From Ewingella americana ATCC 33852 (GTDB lineage Bacteria > Pseudomonadota > Gammaproteobacteria > Enterobacterales > Enterobacteriaceae), in contig NZ_JMPJ01000047.1 of assembly GCF_000735345.1 (NCBI RefSeq), positions 1-64,000 on the forward strand: DNA of 64,000 bases, read 5' to 3'. This document shows, one piece after another, positions 1 to 7,250 of this stretch. The notes beneath the pieces were generated by a model. That model had not been told where the DNA came from. It was given only the letters and a program-made list of their open reading frames with translations, and did no database searches. The position numbers and the translations under genes were made by a program. The stretch's first letter is position 1. Each line of letters starts with the position of its first letter.

Positions 1-4
1 GCCG

Positions 5-61
5 CATCGAGCACAAGTCAAACCACTCCTCATCCCAACCTTCTCCTCTGAGAGGAGAAGG
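5..61 (-). repeat. Short palindromic intergenic element (module A), copy 1
   Basis: A 42-bp element (20-61) whose core is a perfect palindrome at 39-61: arms CCTTCTCCTCT and AGAGGAGAAGG around one G. The flank AAACCACTCCTCATCCCAA is shared with the copy at 49460-49501, and in inverted orientation with those at 7180-7221 and 13021-13062. Similarity to the 49460 copy extends left to about position 5. It lies just past the 3' end of the ABC ATPase gene. The strand is arbitrary; minus is used when the AAACCACTCC flank lies at the left. Confidence 0.85.
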
Positions 62-76
62 CGCTAAAACCCTAAA

Positions 77-1165
77 TCATTCACTATCCAACCTTACCCC
101 GGTCTTAGCATCAAACAGATGAATATTTGCGCTATTGGCTTCGAGCCAGACGGGTTTATCGGTGCTTACTGCGGCGCGGCCGGCGCATTGGACGTGCATC
201 GGGAAGCCGCTCCAGGTGACGTGCAGCAGGCTGCTTTCTCCGGTGACTTCTAACAAGCGCAGCTCCGCCGGGGTTTGCAGGCTGCTTTCGACGATTTTTA
301 CATCATGCGGGCGCAGGCCGACGGTAACAGGCTGACCTTCTGCGTGGCGGGCTTGGGACCACCATTTCTCGGGGAGAGGGAACCACAGCTGGCCGCAGGC
401 GACGCCAGGCGTGCCGCTCATATTCATAAAAGAGCCGGACAGCAGATTCATTGGCGGAGAGCCGATAAACCGCGCCACAAAGGTGTTAGCGGGCTGATCG
501 TAAATCGACAGCGGCGAGCCTTGCTGCACGATATAACCGTCTTTCATTACCACGATATTGTCGGCCAAGGTCATGGCTTCCACCTGATCGTGCGTCACAT
601 ACACCGTGGTAGTGCGGAACTGCTGATGCACCGATTTGATTTCGGCGCGCAGCTCCATACGCAGTTGGGCGTCGAGGTTAGATAACGGCTCGTCGAACAG
701 AAACACCTTCGGATTACGCACCAGTGCGCGGCCCATGGCGACGCGCTGACGCTGGCCGCCGGAGAGATCTTTCGGCAGGCGCTGCAACAGATGATCAATC
801 CCCAGCACCTTGGCGGCCTGTGCCACTTTGGCCTGCTGCTCGGCCTTCGGCACCTTCTTCACCTGCATGTGAAACGCCATATTCTCGGCCACGGTCAGGT
901 GCGGATAGAGCGCGTAAGACTGAAACACCATGGCGATATCGCGGTCGGCAGGGTCGAAATTGTTGATCTTCACCTTATCCAGCAAAATATCGCCGTCGGA
1001 GAGCGACTCAAGACCCGCCAACAGACGTAAAAGAGTGGATTTACCACAGCCGGACGGGCCGACCAGTACAGTGAAGCTGCCATCTTTGATGGTCAGGTCC
1101 AGCGGCTTTAACACCTGCTGCTTGCCATAGTTTTTGGCAACTTTTACTAATTCAACCAATGCCAT
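77..1165 (-). CDS. Sugar ABC transporter ATP-binding subunit (MalK/UgpC type)
   Basis: This 362-residue protein is the ATPase that energises a carbohydrate importer at the inner face of the cytoplasmic membrane. Visible motifs are Walker A GPSGCGKST (about 36-44), the Q-loop at Q82, signature LSGGQ (134-138), Walker B FLFDEP (about 155-160) and the switch His in YVTHD (192). The last 120 residues form the TOBE-type regulatory extension of the MalK/UgpC (CUT1) family, so the length is normal. It is the last gene of a five-gene operon and starts 3 nt after the kinase gene, with GGAG about 9 nt upstream. MalK-like ATPases can be shared between importers; the sugar cannot be read from this protein. 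Confidence 0.93.
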   Translation of the reverse strand: MALVELVKVAKNYGKQQVLKPLDLTIKDGSFTVLVGPSGCGKSTLLRLLAGLESLSDGDILLDKVKINNFDPADRDIAMVFQSYALYPHLTVAENMAFHMQVKKVPKAEQQAKVAQAAKVLGIDHLLQRLPKDLSGGQRQRVAMGRALVRNPKVFLFDEPLSNLDAQLRMELRAEIKSVHQQFRTTTVYVTHDQVEAMTLADNIVVMKDGYIVQQGSPLSIYDQPANTFVARFIGSPPMNLLSGSFMNMSGTPGVACGQLWFPLPEKWWSQARHAEGQPVTVGLRPHDVKIVESSLQTPAELRLLEVTGESSLLHVTWSGFPMHVQCAGRAAVSTDKPVWLEANSANIHLFDAKTGVRLDSE

Positions 1166-1168
1166 CGA

Positions 1169-2167
1169 TTATTTCTCCACCGAAATTTTTTCTGCCGAAA
1201 GTGAAAGCAAAACCTGCCAATCTGGATACTGACGCGGGTTGCTGCTGATGGCGCTTCCCGCCACGCGCACGCCCCATTGCAGTGCCTGCTGCGGCTCTTG
1301 ACCATAAACCAGCGCCGACAAGAAACCGGCGTTGAAGCTGTCGCCAGCGCCGATGGTGTCAACCACCTGCACCGGATCCGCCGCCTGATATAGCTGCCCG
1401 CGAGCAGACCACAGCCGCGCGCCGTCTGGGCCACATTTGGCGACCACAAATGCGTTTTCCGCCATCTGCGACAGCAGGTAGACTGCGGCGTCATCTAAGG
1501 TGTCGCGGGCCGACATGCCCAGCGTTTCGACTTCGTTGAGCAGCAGCGCATCGCAATAGCCCAACCATGGCGTGATTTGCTGGCGCAGGGCGTCGCTCCA
1601 GTCCTGCGGCGGCCAGCCGCTATCTACCACCACATGATAACCGCGCTGTTTGAGGGCCGACAGCAGTTGCGGATACTGCTCGAACAGCCGGGTGCAGAGG
1701 AAGGTGCCGCACAGCAAAACCCAGTCCCCGGGCTGCGCCTGAGAAGGCAGTTGCAGCAGCACGTCGTCGAGATTCAGCCGGACAATGTGCCCCTGATTGC
1801 TGAAAAAGGTGCGTTCGTGGTCGGGGTGAGTCACGCCAAAAGTCAGCGAGGTTTCACACTCCACGGTCGGCCAGTGCGGCGCGCTCTGCGGGAACAGGCT
1901 CGCCAGCCAGTCGGTAAACTGGTCATTGCCCTGATTGGCAACCAGACGGTGCGGTGTTCCCAGCGCCGCCAGCGCTAAGGCACAATTTCCTGCCGAGCCG
2001 CCGGGGCGAATCGAGCTGGTTTCCAGCATGGTTTCAGTGCCTTTTTGCGGCCACTGGTGCAGGGTGCTCATGATCAAATCAACGTTCAGATTGCCCACCA
2101 CGTACAGGGTGGACAGGGTTTCTGGCTTATTCATGTTGTCGAAGTTTCCCATCATGCTGACATTCAT
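1169..2167 (-). CDS. PfkB-family carbohydrate kinase
   Basis: The 332-residue protein belongs to the ribokinase/PfkB family, which phosphorylates sugars or nucleosides with ATP in the cytoplasm. It shows the N-terminal GGSAGN substrate-binding motif (about 56-61) and the C-terminal signature DTIGAGDSF (270-278), with D276 as predicted catalytic base. The start codon overlaps the stop of the upstream permease gene (ATGA at 2164-2167), so the two are translationally coupled; in-frame Met codons at 5, 6 and 12 are possible alternative starts. Its place between permease and ATPase genes suggests that it phosphorylates the imported sugar or a derivative. The substrate is unknown; a nucleoside or aminosugar is as plausible as a hexose. 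Confidence 0.88.
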   Translation of the reverse strand: MNVSMMGNFDNMNKPETLSTLYVVGNLNVDLIMSTLHQWPQKGTETMLETSSIRPGGSAGNCALALAALGTPHRLVANQGNDQFTDWLASLFPQSAPHWPTVECETSLTFGVTHPDHERTFFSNQGHIVRLNLDDVLLQLPSQAQPGDWVLLCGTFLCTRLFEQYPQLLSALKQRGYHVVVDSGWPPQDWSDALRQQITPWLGYCDALLLNEVETLGMSARDTLDDAAVYLLSQMAENAFVVAKCGPDGARLWSARGQLYQAADPVQVVDTIGAGDSFNAGFLSALVYGQEPQQALQWGVRVAGSAISSNPRQYPDWQVLLSLSAEKISVEK

Positions 2168-3003
2168 CCTTTGCTGCCGCCGCTGGTTAAGCCGCTAACC
2201 AGCGTTTTTTGCAGCCACAAGGCAATAAACAGAGGCGGAATAGCCGCCAAAATACCCACGGCGGCGATCAGGCCGTCGTCGGTGGCGCGCCCGGCGGTGA
2301 AACCGGCAATGGTCACGGGAAGGGTTTGGGCATCAATGTTGTTGGTAAACAGCAACGCGTAGAAGAACTCATCCCACGCCAGCAGCCAGCCGAACATCGC
2401 CGACGCACCCAGCGCGGGCTTAGCCAGAGGTAGTGTGATGCGCAGCAGTACTTGCCAATAGCGCAAACCGTCGAGGCGCGAAGCCTGTTCGATGTCCACC
2501 GGCAGGGCGTCAAACTGGTTTTTCAGCATCCACGTCAGGAAGGGCAAAATCATCGAGCAGTAGACCAGCACCAGCCCCAAATGGGTGTTGAGCAGGGTCA
2601 ATTTTTGCAAAATGAAGTACAGCGGCAGCACGAACGCCACCGGCGGCACCATGTAAATCGCCAAACTGCCGAACAGCCAGCCGTTGCGCCCCGGATAGCG
2701 CGAGAAGCTGTAGGCCGCAGGGATCGCCAGCAGCAGTGAGATAATGGTCGCGCCACAGGCGACCAGCAGACTGTTGCCGAGCGCGTGCAGGAACAGCGCC
2801 CCCGGCTGCCCGGCTTGCAGGGTGAGCAGGCTGGCGTAGCGGCTGAAGTCCCAGTGGCGCGGCAGCCATTCCAGCGGAATGCGGGTTAAATCTTCCGCCG
2901 AACTGACGCTCATCAAGAACATCCACAGCAACGGAGCCAGAATCGACACGGCCAGCAGCAGGGCGAAGGTGTATCGCAGAACCAGACGAATTTTCGATTT
3001 CAT
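2164..3003 (-). CDS. Sugar ABC transporter permease, MalG type
   Basis: This is one of the two inner-membrane permease subunits of the importer, 279 residues with about six hydrophobic segments. The cytoplasmic EAA loop, which contacts the ATPase, reads EQASRLDG followed by ITLPLAKPA. I place the start at 3003 because this ATG overlaps the stop of the preceding permease gene (ATGA at 3000-3003) and the protein then opens with a basic stretch and a membrane segment, as MalG proteins do. A longer frame back to 3069 would overlap the neighbour by 70 nt and adds nothing family-like. Confidence 0.92.
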   Translation of the reverse strand: MKSKIRLVLRYTFALLLAVSILAPLLWMFLMSVSSAEDLTRIPLEWLPRHWDFSRYASLLTLQAGQPGALFLHALGNSLLVACGATIISLLLAIPAAYSFSRYPGRNGWLFGSLAIYMVPPVAFVLPLYFILQKLTLLNTHLGLVLVYCSMILPFLTWMLKNQFDALPVDIEQASRLDGLRYWQVLLRITLPLAKPALGASAMFGWLLAWDEFFYALLFTNNIDAQTLPVTIAGFTAGRATDDGLIAAVGILAAIPPLFIALWLQKTLVSGLTSGGSKG

Positions 3004-3902
3004 TCCACGCTCCCTGAACGGCGCTGGCGCAATAACATCAGCATGTAAATCAAGATTAAAATCCCACAAATCAGGGTCATTAGAATGGCGTAAGCCGCGC
3101 CGCTGCCGGCTCTTAGGTAGCTAAACGACTCTTGATAAACAAAGAAGCTCACCGTTTTGGTGCTGTCGAGCGGGCCGCCACGGGTCATCACATAGATGAT
3201 GTCGAACACTTTGAAGGCGTCGATGGTGCGCAGAACCAGCGCCACCGCCAGCGGAGCCGCAATCGCCGGGAAGGTGATTTTACAAAAACGTCGCCAAGGA
3301 GAAGCGCCGTCCAAACGCGCCGCTTCGAACAAATCTTCGGGAATGGTTTGCAACGCCGCCAGCGTCAGCAGGGTGATCAGCGGGTAGTTCTTCCAGATAT
3401 CGGCGAACATCACCGCGTTCAGGGCTGAAGTGGTATCGCCCAGCCAGCTGCGATAGCTATCCAGCACGCCGAGTTGGGTCAGCAGGGCGTTGATACTGCC
3501 GTAATCCGGGTTGAAGTTGAGCCGCCACATGGTGGCGTTAACGATGGTCGGCAGCGCCCAAGGCAGGATAACCAGCACCCGCAGGGCACTGCGCCCCCAG
3601 AACTGTTGATTGAGCAGCAGGGCAACCAGCACGCCGATAATGCCTTCGAACAGCACCGACACCAGCGTGAAATAGAGGGTACGCCACAGCGCGGCGCGGA
3701 AATCTGGGTCGGTCAGGGCATAGATAAAGTTGTCGCTGCCCACCCAATTAGGCGCGGTGCCGTCACCAATCAGCCCGGCGTCGGTAAAACTCAGCCAAAG
3801 CGTGCGGGCCAGCGGCCATGCGGTGAGCAGGAACATCATCAGCAGCATTGGCGCCAGCAGCAGCCAAGCCTGACGTCGCTCTCGTTGCGGTAAAGTAAGC
3901 AT
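3000..3902 (-). CDS. Sugar ABC transporter permease, MalF type
   Basis: A 300-residue polytopic membrane protein of the CUT1 family, pairing with the MalG-type subunit to form the translocation channel. The N-terminus is basic (QRERRQAW) and followed by a strong membrane segment. The EAA loop is visible as EAARLDGASPWRRF with the following ITFPAI. The gene starts 75 nt after the binding-protein gene, with a hairpin in the gap, and overlaps the next permease gene by 4 nt. It lacks the extra periplasmic loop of E. coli MalF, as is usual for this family outside the maltose system. Confidence 0.92.
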   Translation of the reverse strand: MLTLPQRERRQAWLLLAPMLLMMFLLTAWPLARTLWLSFTDAGLIGDGTAPNWVGSDNFIYALTDPDFRAALWRTLYFTLVSVLFEGIIGVLVALLLNQQFWGRSALRVLVILPWALPTIVNATMWRLNFNPDYGSINALLTQLGVLDSYRSWLGDTTSALNAVMFADIWKNYPLITLLTLAALQTIPEDLFEAARLDGASPWRRFCKITFPAIAAPLAVALVLRTIDAFKVFDIIYVMTRGGPLDSTKTVSFFVYQESFSYLRAGSGAAYAILMTLICGILILIYMLMLLRQRRSGSVE

Positions 3903-3926
3903 GTTCTAAGTTCCGTGGTGTTGATT

Positions 3927-3952
3927 TGCCCCGCATATCGCTATGTGGGGCA
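3927..3952 (-). other. Hairpin between binding-protein and permease genes
   Basis: An 11-bp stem (3927-3937 with 3942-3952, one G-U pair) around a 4-nt loop lies in the 75-nt gap downstream of the solute-binding protein gene. It has no T-run. In binding-protein operons such hairpins usually protect the upstream message from 3' decay, so that more binding protein than permease is made. That role is inferred from position. Confidence 0.7.
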
Positions 3953-3977
3953 TTGAGTTTCGCTAATAAAGTGGAAC

Positions 3978-5222
3978 TTAACGCAGACGGTCTGCGGCTT
4001 CGGTCGCCGTGGTCATGCCATCTTTGGCGCTCACTTTGCCTTGCAGCACGCCTTGCAGGTTCTGCTGCAAGATGTTGGACAGGCGAGAGTAATCAGGAGT
4101 TACCGGGCGAGAAAGCATCACGTTAAGTGAGGTCTTCGCGGCGGCGATCAGCGCTTCCTGATCCTTCTGCACGGCCGGGTCATCATAAGAAGATTTCCAG
4201 ATTGGCAGGCTCAGCTTGGCGTATTTGTCCTGTACCGGCTGGGAGGTCATATAGGTAATGTACTGCCATGCCTGATCCGGATGCGTACTGGCCTTGGCGA
4301 TGCCCAAGCCCATGGAACCGTTAACGCCAGACGCCTGACCCGCCACCGTACCCGGCGCCGGAATAACCCCAACCTGGCCCGCCACTTTGCTCTGTTTCGG
4401 GTCATTCGCCATGTTGTACATATAGGTCCAGTTCAGCGCGAAGGCCGCGTCACCGTTGGAGAAGGACTTACGCACGTCTTCTTCCAGATACTCGCGGGAG
4501 TTCGGGTTTGTCAGCCCTTTATCCAGCGTCTCTTTCATGAAGTCGACGGCTTTCAGCGCGCCAGAATTGTTGAAGTTCAGCTTACCGTCCTTATAAAAAA
4601 CCCCTTTAAACGCAGAAACCAGCGTGGTGTAGTCACACAGCAAGGCTTCGGACTGTGACCAGCTCCACACCAGTGGGAACTTGACGATGCCTTTCTCTTT
4701 CAGGATCTCAGACTGCTTCTCAACTTCAGCCCAAGTGGTTGGCGGGGTGGTGATCCCGGCCTTCGCCAGCATGGCTTTGTTGTAATAAAGGTATTTAGTG
4801 TCGAGGATCCACGGCATGCCCCAGCGTTTGTCTTTGTAGGTCACGGTAGAGATAGCGCCGTCGAAGATTTTGCTGCTTTCGTCAGCGCTGATACGTGAAG
4901 TCACATCTTGCAGCAGGCCGTATTTGTTGAATTCGGCAGGCCAGATGGCATCGAACAGCACCACGTCATAGCCATTGGCCCCGGCACCGCGCGCGGCGAC
5001 GATTTTGTCATGCAGGGCTTCGTAAGGGACGAATTCGAGATTGACCTTGATATCAGGATGCTGCTTGGTGAAGTCGGCGGTCATGGCGCGAATGTCAGCT
5101 TCGCTATAGGCCGCCTGAGTCATAAACAGGGCGCTGAGCTGGGTTTCAGCCAGCGCATTCGCGGAATAACTGAACGCCAGAGCGGATAGGGCGCAAAGTG
5201 TTGCGGCAGGGGTTAATCGCAT
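3978..5222 (-). CDS. Sugar ABC transporter periplasmic substrate-binding protein
   Basis: This 414-residue protein has a Sec signal peptide (basic start, hydrophobic core, likely cleavage after ANALA near residue 25) followed by a family 1 extracellular solute-binding fold, as in MalE/UgpB-type proteins. It would capture the sugar in the periplasm and deliver it to the two permeases. It is the first gene of the operon and should be the most highly expressed. A GGAG motif 8 nt upstream fixes the start at 5222. A perfect palindromic operator lies 44 nt upstream of the start. Ligand unknown; several Trp residues in the mature protein fit a sugar site. Confidence 0.93.
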   Translation of the reverse strand: MRLTPAATLCALSALAFSYSANALAETQLSALFMTQAAYSEADIRAMTADFTKQHPDIKVNLEFVPYEALHDKIVAARGAGANGYDVVLFDAIWPAEFNKYGLLQDVTSRISADESSKIFDGAISTVTYKDKRWGMPWILDTKYLYYNKAMLAKAGITTPPTTWAEVEKQSEILKEKGIVKFPLVWSWSQSEALLCDYTTLVSAFKGVFYKDGKLNFNNSGALKAVDFMKETLDKGLTNPNSREYLEEDVRKSFSNGDAAFALNWTYMYNMANDPKQSKVAGQVGVIPAPGTVAGQASGVNGSMGLGIAKASTHPDQAWQYITYMTSQPVQDKYAKLSLPIWKSSYDDPAVQKDQEALIAAAKTSLNVMLSRPVTPDYSRLSNILQQNLQGVLQGKVSAKDGMTTATEAADRLR

Positions 5223-5265
5223 ATCTTCATCTCCAATAACTCGGTAATGGGTGGGTGGATAATTA

Positions 5266-5278
5266 AATCAATTTGATT
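5266..5278. promoter_or_regulatory. Operator 1, probable ROK repressor site
   Basis: A perfect inverted repeat AATCAA-T-TTGATT, embedded in the 17-nt sequence AAATCAATTTGATTGCT (5265-5281), which recurs identically at 5505-5521. It lies 44 nt upstream of the binding-protein gene, in its leader or promoter. ROK repressors (NagC, Mlc, XylR) bind AT-rich inverted repeats, and this is the only duplicated palindrome between the operon and its divergent ROK gene. Assignment to that regulator is inference. Confidence 0.75.
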
Positions 5279-5284
5279 GCTTTA

Positions 5285-5326
5285 ATGGGCGAAAAAAAAG
5301 TCCCGCCCCTTGCCCCCGTAGGGGCA
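5285..5326 (-). promoter_or_regulatory. G/C-rich leader hairpin with downstream T8 tract
   Basis: On the minus strand a 6-bp hairpin (TGCCCC/GGGGCA, 5311-5326) is followed by a second GGGGC that could compete for the same CCCC arm, and then by eight T residues (5292-5299). It lies in the untranslated leader of the ABC operon if transcription starts upstream of 5330. It could be a pause or attenuator. The T-run starts several bases after the stems, so it is not a classical terminator. Confidence 0.35.
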
Positions 5327-5394
5327 GCATCCATGCCGAATTTCCATCGCTGCTACACGTGGTTTTAAAGATGACCGTGAAGATAATGCCGTAT

Positions 5395-5422
5395 TTGAAT
5401 TATCATCACGCAAAATTATAAT
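5395..5422 (+). promoter_or_regulatory. Candidate promoter for the ROK gene
   Basis: TTGAAT (5395-5400), a 16-nt spacer and a consensus TATAAT (5417-5422) point towards the ROK gene. Operator 2 would lie about 80 nt downstream of the start point. A minus-strand TATAAT overlaps at 5415-5420 but has a poor -35 (TTATGA), so the divergent operon promoter may be here or elsewhere in the 352-nt gap. Confidence 0.4.
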
Positions 5423-5505
5423 AAAAACTTAACATGCTCATAACACTGAAAGCTGTGATAGCGGCGTCATTCTCAACACTTAGATCGGCGCAGGGTGATT
5501 AATAA

Positions 5506-5518
5506 AATCAATTTGATT
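5506..5518. promoter_or_regulatory. Operator 2, probable ROK repressor site
   Basis: The second copy of the perfect inverted repeat AATCAA-T-TTGATT, with the same flanking bases as operator 1. It lies 56 nt upstream of the ROK start codon. Centre-to-centre distance to operator 1 is exactly 240 bp, a spacing that would allow one repressor oligomer to hold both ends of the intergenic region in a loop. This suggests shared control and autoregulation. Confidence 0.75.
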
Positions 5519-5574
5519 GCTCAATTATCTATCAGCATACTGGTTTCAGGCTTTCCCTTGGTGCATAGGTAGTT

Positions 5575-6747
5575 ATGACAACTTCTGGTACTAACCTCGA
5601 GCATGCTCGTGCTCACAATCGTCGGGTGGTTATCGAGGCGATACGCCTGAATGGTGAACTCACCCGCGCTGAAATTGCTCGCATGACGGCCTTAACGCCG
5701 CAAACCGTCTCCAACATTGCCACCGAGCTTGAACAAGCGGGCGTGCTTTCGTCCCATCTGCCGCGTAAAGCGGGAGGAAGAGGGCAACCGGCCACGCCTC
5801 TGACCCTCAATCCAGACAGCGCCTACTCCATCGGCATCCATCTCGACCATCAGTCATTGTTGATCGTGCTGGTAGATCTCACCGGCAGCGTGCGTTTTCG
5901 CCACTGGCTGGCGGTGCAAAAACCGCAGCCGGAAACGACGCTGGCCCTGATAGAGCAGATACTGCAAGAAATGCGCCAACAGGTGAAAATCGATTGGAGA
6001 AAAATGCTGGGGATTGGCATCGTGATGCCTGGACCTTTTGGCGTCGAAGGCATCTCTTCCGAAGGCCCAACCACCTTGCACGGCTGGGATAACGTCGACG
6101 TCGAAGAGCGACTGCGCAGCAGCACCGGCTGGCCCGTCACGCTGGAAAACGATGCCACAGTTGCAGCCATCGGCGAGCGTTTTCACGGCGTCGCCAAGCA
6201 ACTCACCTCCTTCATTTATCTCTATATAGGCACCGGGCTGGGAGCTGGCATCTTTATGGACGGGCGAATTTACACCGGTCATGCACACAATGCGGGCGAG
6301 GTGGGTCACATGGTGGTGCAACCCGGCGGCCGAGAGTGCTACTGCGGCAACAAAGGCTGTCTGGAGCGCTACCTCTCCCTACAAGCCGCCTATGAAGCCT
6401 GCGGGCTGGATCCGATGTCCGCCAAGCCCGAAGATCTGCTCGAGGTGGATGACGACGCCTTCGACCGCTGGCTTGATACCACCGTCGAGCCTGCCTGTCA
6501 GGCCATCAACATCATGGAATGCGTGTTCGACGCCGAATGCGTGATCATCGGCGGCATGGTGCCACAGCCTTTACTCGAAAAGCTGATGAAACGCCTGACG
6601 CCGCTCTACAGCTCAGTAAGAAGCCGCTATCCGCGCGGCATGCGGCTAAGAATGGGGATGTCCGGTACTGACACCGCCGCGTTGGGTGCGGCAGCTTTGC
6701 CGATATTTGATGAGTTTAATCCGCAATATGAGGTGTTGTTGAAGTAG
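5575..6747 (+). CDS. ROK-family transcriptional repressor (NagC/Mlc/XylR type)
   Basis: The 390-residue protein begins with a winged helix-turn-helix (about 15-70, core TRAEIARMTALTPQTVSNI) and continues as a ROK sugar-kinase-like fold. The ROK zinc motif CYCGNKGC is present with cysteines at 255, 257 and 262, preceded by HNAGEVGHM, which carries zinc- and sugar-binding residues. Such proteins bind a sugar or sugar phosphate and release DNA. It is divergent from the ABC/PfkB operon, so it is the likely local repressor of that operon, with the phosphorylated substrate as a candidate inducer. Translation starts at ATG 5575 behind a weak AGGTAG site. Confidence 0.93.
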   Translation: MTTSGTNLEHARAHNRRVVIEAIRLNGELTRAEIARMTALTPQTVSNIATELEQAGVLSSHLPRKAGGRGQPATPLTLNPDSAYSIGIHLDHQSLLIVLVDLTGSVRFRHWLAVQKPQPETTLALIEQILQEMRQQVKIDWRKMLGIGIVMPGPFGVEGISSEGPTTLHGWDNVDVEERLRSSTGWPVTLENDATVAAIGERFHGVAKQLTSFIYLYIGTGLGAGIFMDGRIYTGHAHNAGEVGHMVVQPGGRECYCGNKGCLERYLSLQAAYEACGLDPMSAKPEDLLEVDDDAFDRWLDTTVEPACQAINIMECVFDAECVIIGGMVPQPLLEKLMKRLTPLYSSVRSRYPRGMRLRMGMSGTDTAALGAAALPIFDEFNPQYEVLLK

Positions 6748-6780
6748 AGCGACTTCTGGGCGCTTTCTTTTCAATTTCAT

Positions 6781-7080
6781 CTTAAGGTCAAGGTCGTGCG
6801 CTGCCGCCACACCGGCCTTAAGGTCAAAACCTTGCGTTGCCACGCAAACTGGCCCAAAGGGTTTTAAACGAAACCCTTTGGAATCCTGCGTTTTTTTGCT
6901 GCTGGAAGATCGAGGCTTCGCAGGGTCGGAATGGACATGTTTCAGCGACCAAGGTGATCGCCGCGAAGTGCCGCAGCTTAGGCGGTTCCCGAATTTCAGG
7001 TTTCGAGCCTTTGGTCTCGAACCATTCATTCGGCGTCACTTCTGAATGCGACTTACTGGCATTTCAACCGTGCCGTTTCA
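6781..7080 (+). repeat. Mosaic hairpin repeat, copy 1 (forward)
   Basis: About 300 bp in the gap between the convergent ROK and AraC genes. From left it holds two tandem small-hairpin units separated by AAGGTCAAAACC (the second is TTGCGT-TGCC-ACGCAA), then a perfect 11-bp hairpin at 6854-6881 (arms CCAAAGGGTTT and AAACCCTTTGG). A CCTGCG/CGCAGG stem around a T7 tract follows, then a GCCGC..GCGG element, a TTCGAG/CTCGAA stem, and the terminal block ending CCGTGCCGTTTCA at 7080. It shares its left part with copies 3 and 5 and its TTCGAG stem with copy 2, so it is a mosaic. No protein function is claimed for the open frames crossing it. Confidence 0.88.
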
Positions 7081-7098
7081 GTAGTTTTGCTGTTCTGC

Positions 7099-7221
7099 GC
7101 CTCCCCCTGATAAGGGGGAGGCTGGGAAGGGTATTGCAGCAAAATCAGTGGGTTAGCCCAATCTCGGAGTGGGTTTACTCCTTCTCCTCTCAGAGGAGAA
7201 GGCAGGGATGAGGAGTGGTTT
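7099..7221 (+). repeat. Accessory hairpin and module A, copy 2
   Basis: Directly after mosaic repeat copy 1 come a 9-bp hairpin (7099-7122, arms GCCTCCCCC and GGGGGAGGC, loop TGATAA) and the palindromic module A (palindrome 7180-7202, then a GGATGAGGAGTGGTTT flank to 7221). The linker with GGGTATTGCAG and GGGTTAG also occurs after copy 2 at 12964-13020, so linker and module A travel with the repeat. Together with copy 1 this fills the whole 503-nt gap between two convergent genes. Confidence 0.82.
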
Positions 7222-7250
7222 AAAACTCGCCAAATATACCAAACCCCATA

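Noticed and set aside
6837-7211. Open frames through mosaic repeat copy 1
   Set aside because: These frames lie entirely in repeat DNA, differ in frame between copies, and have no upstream signals.
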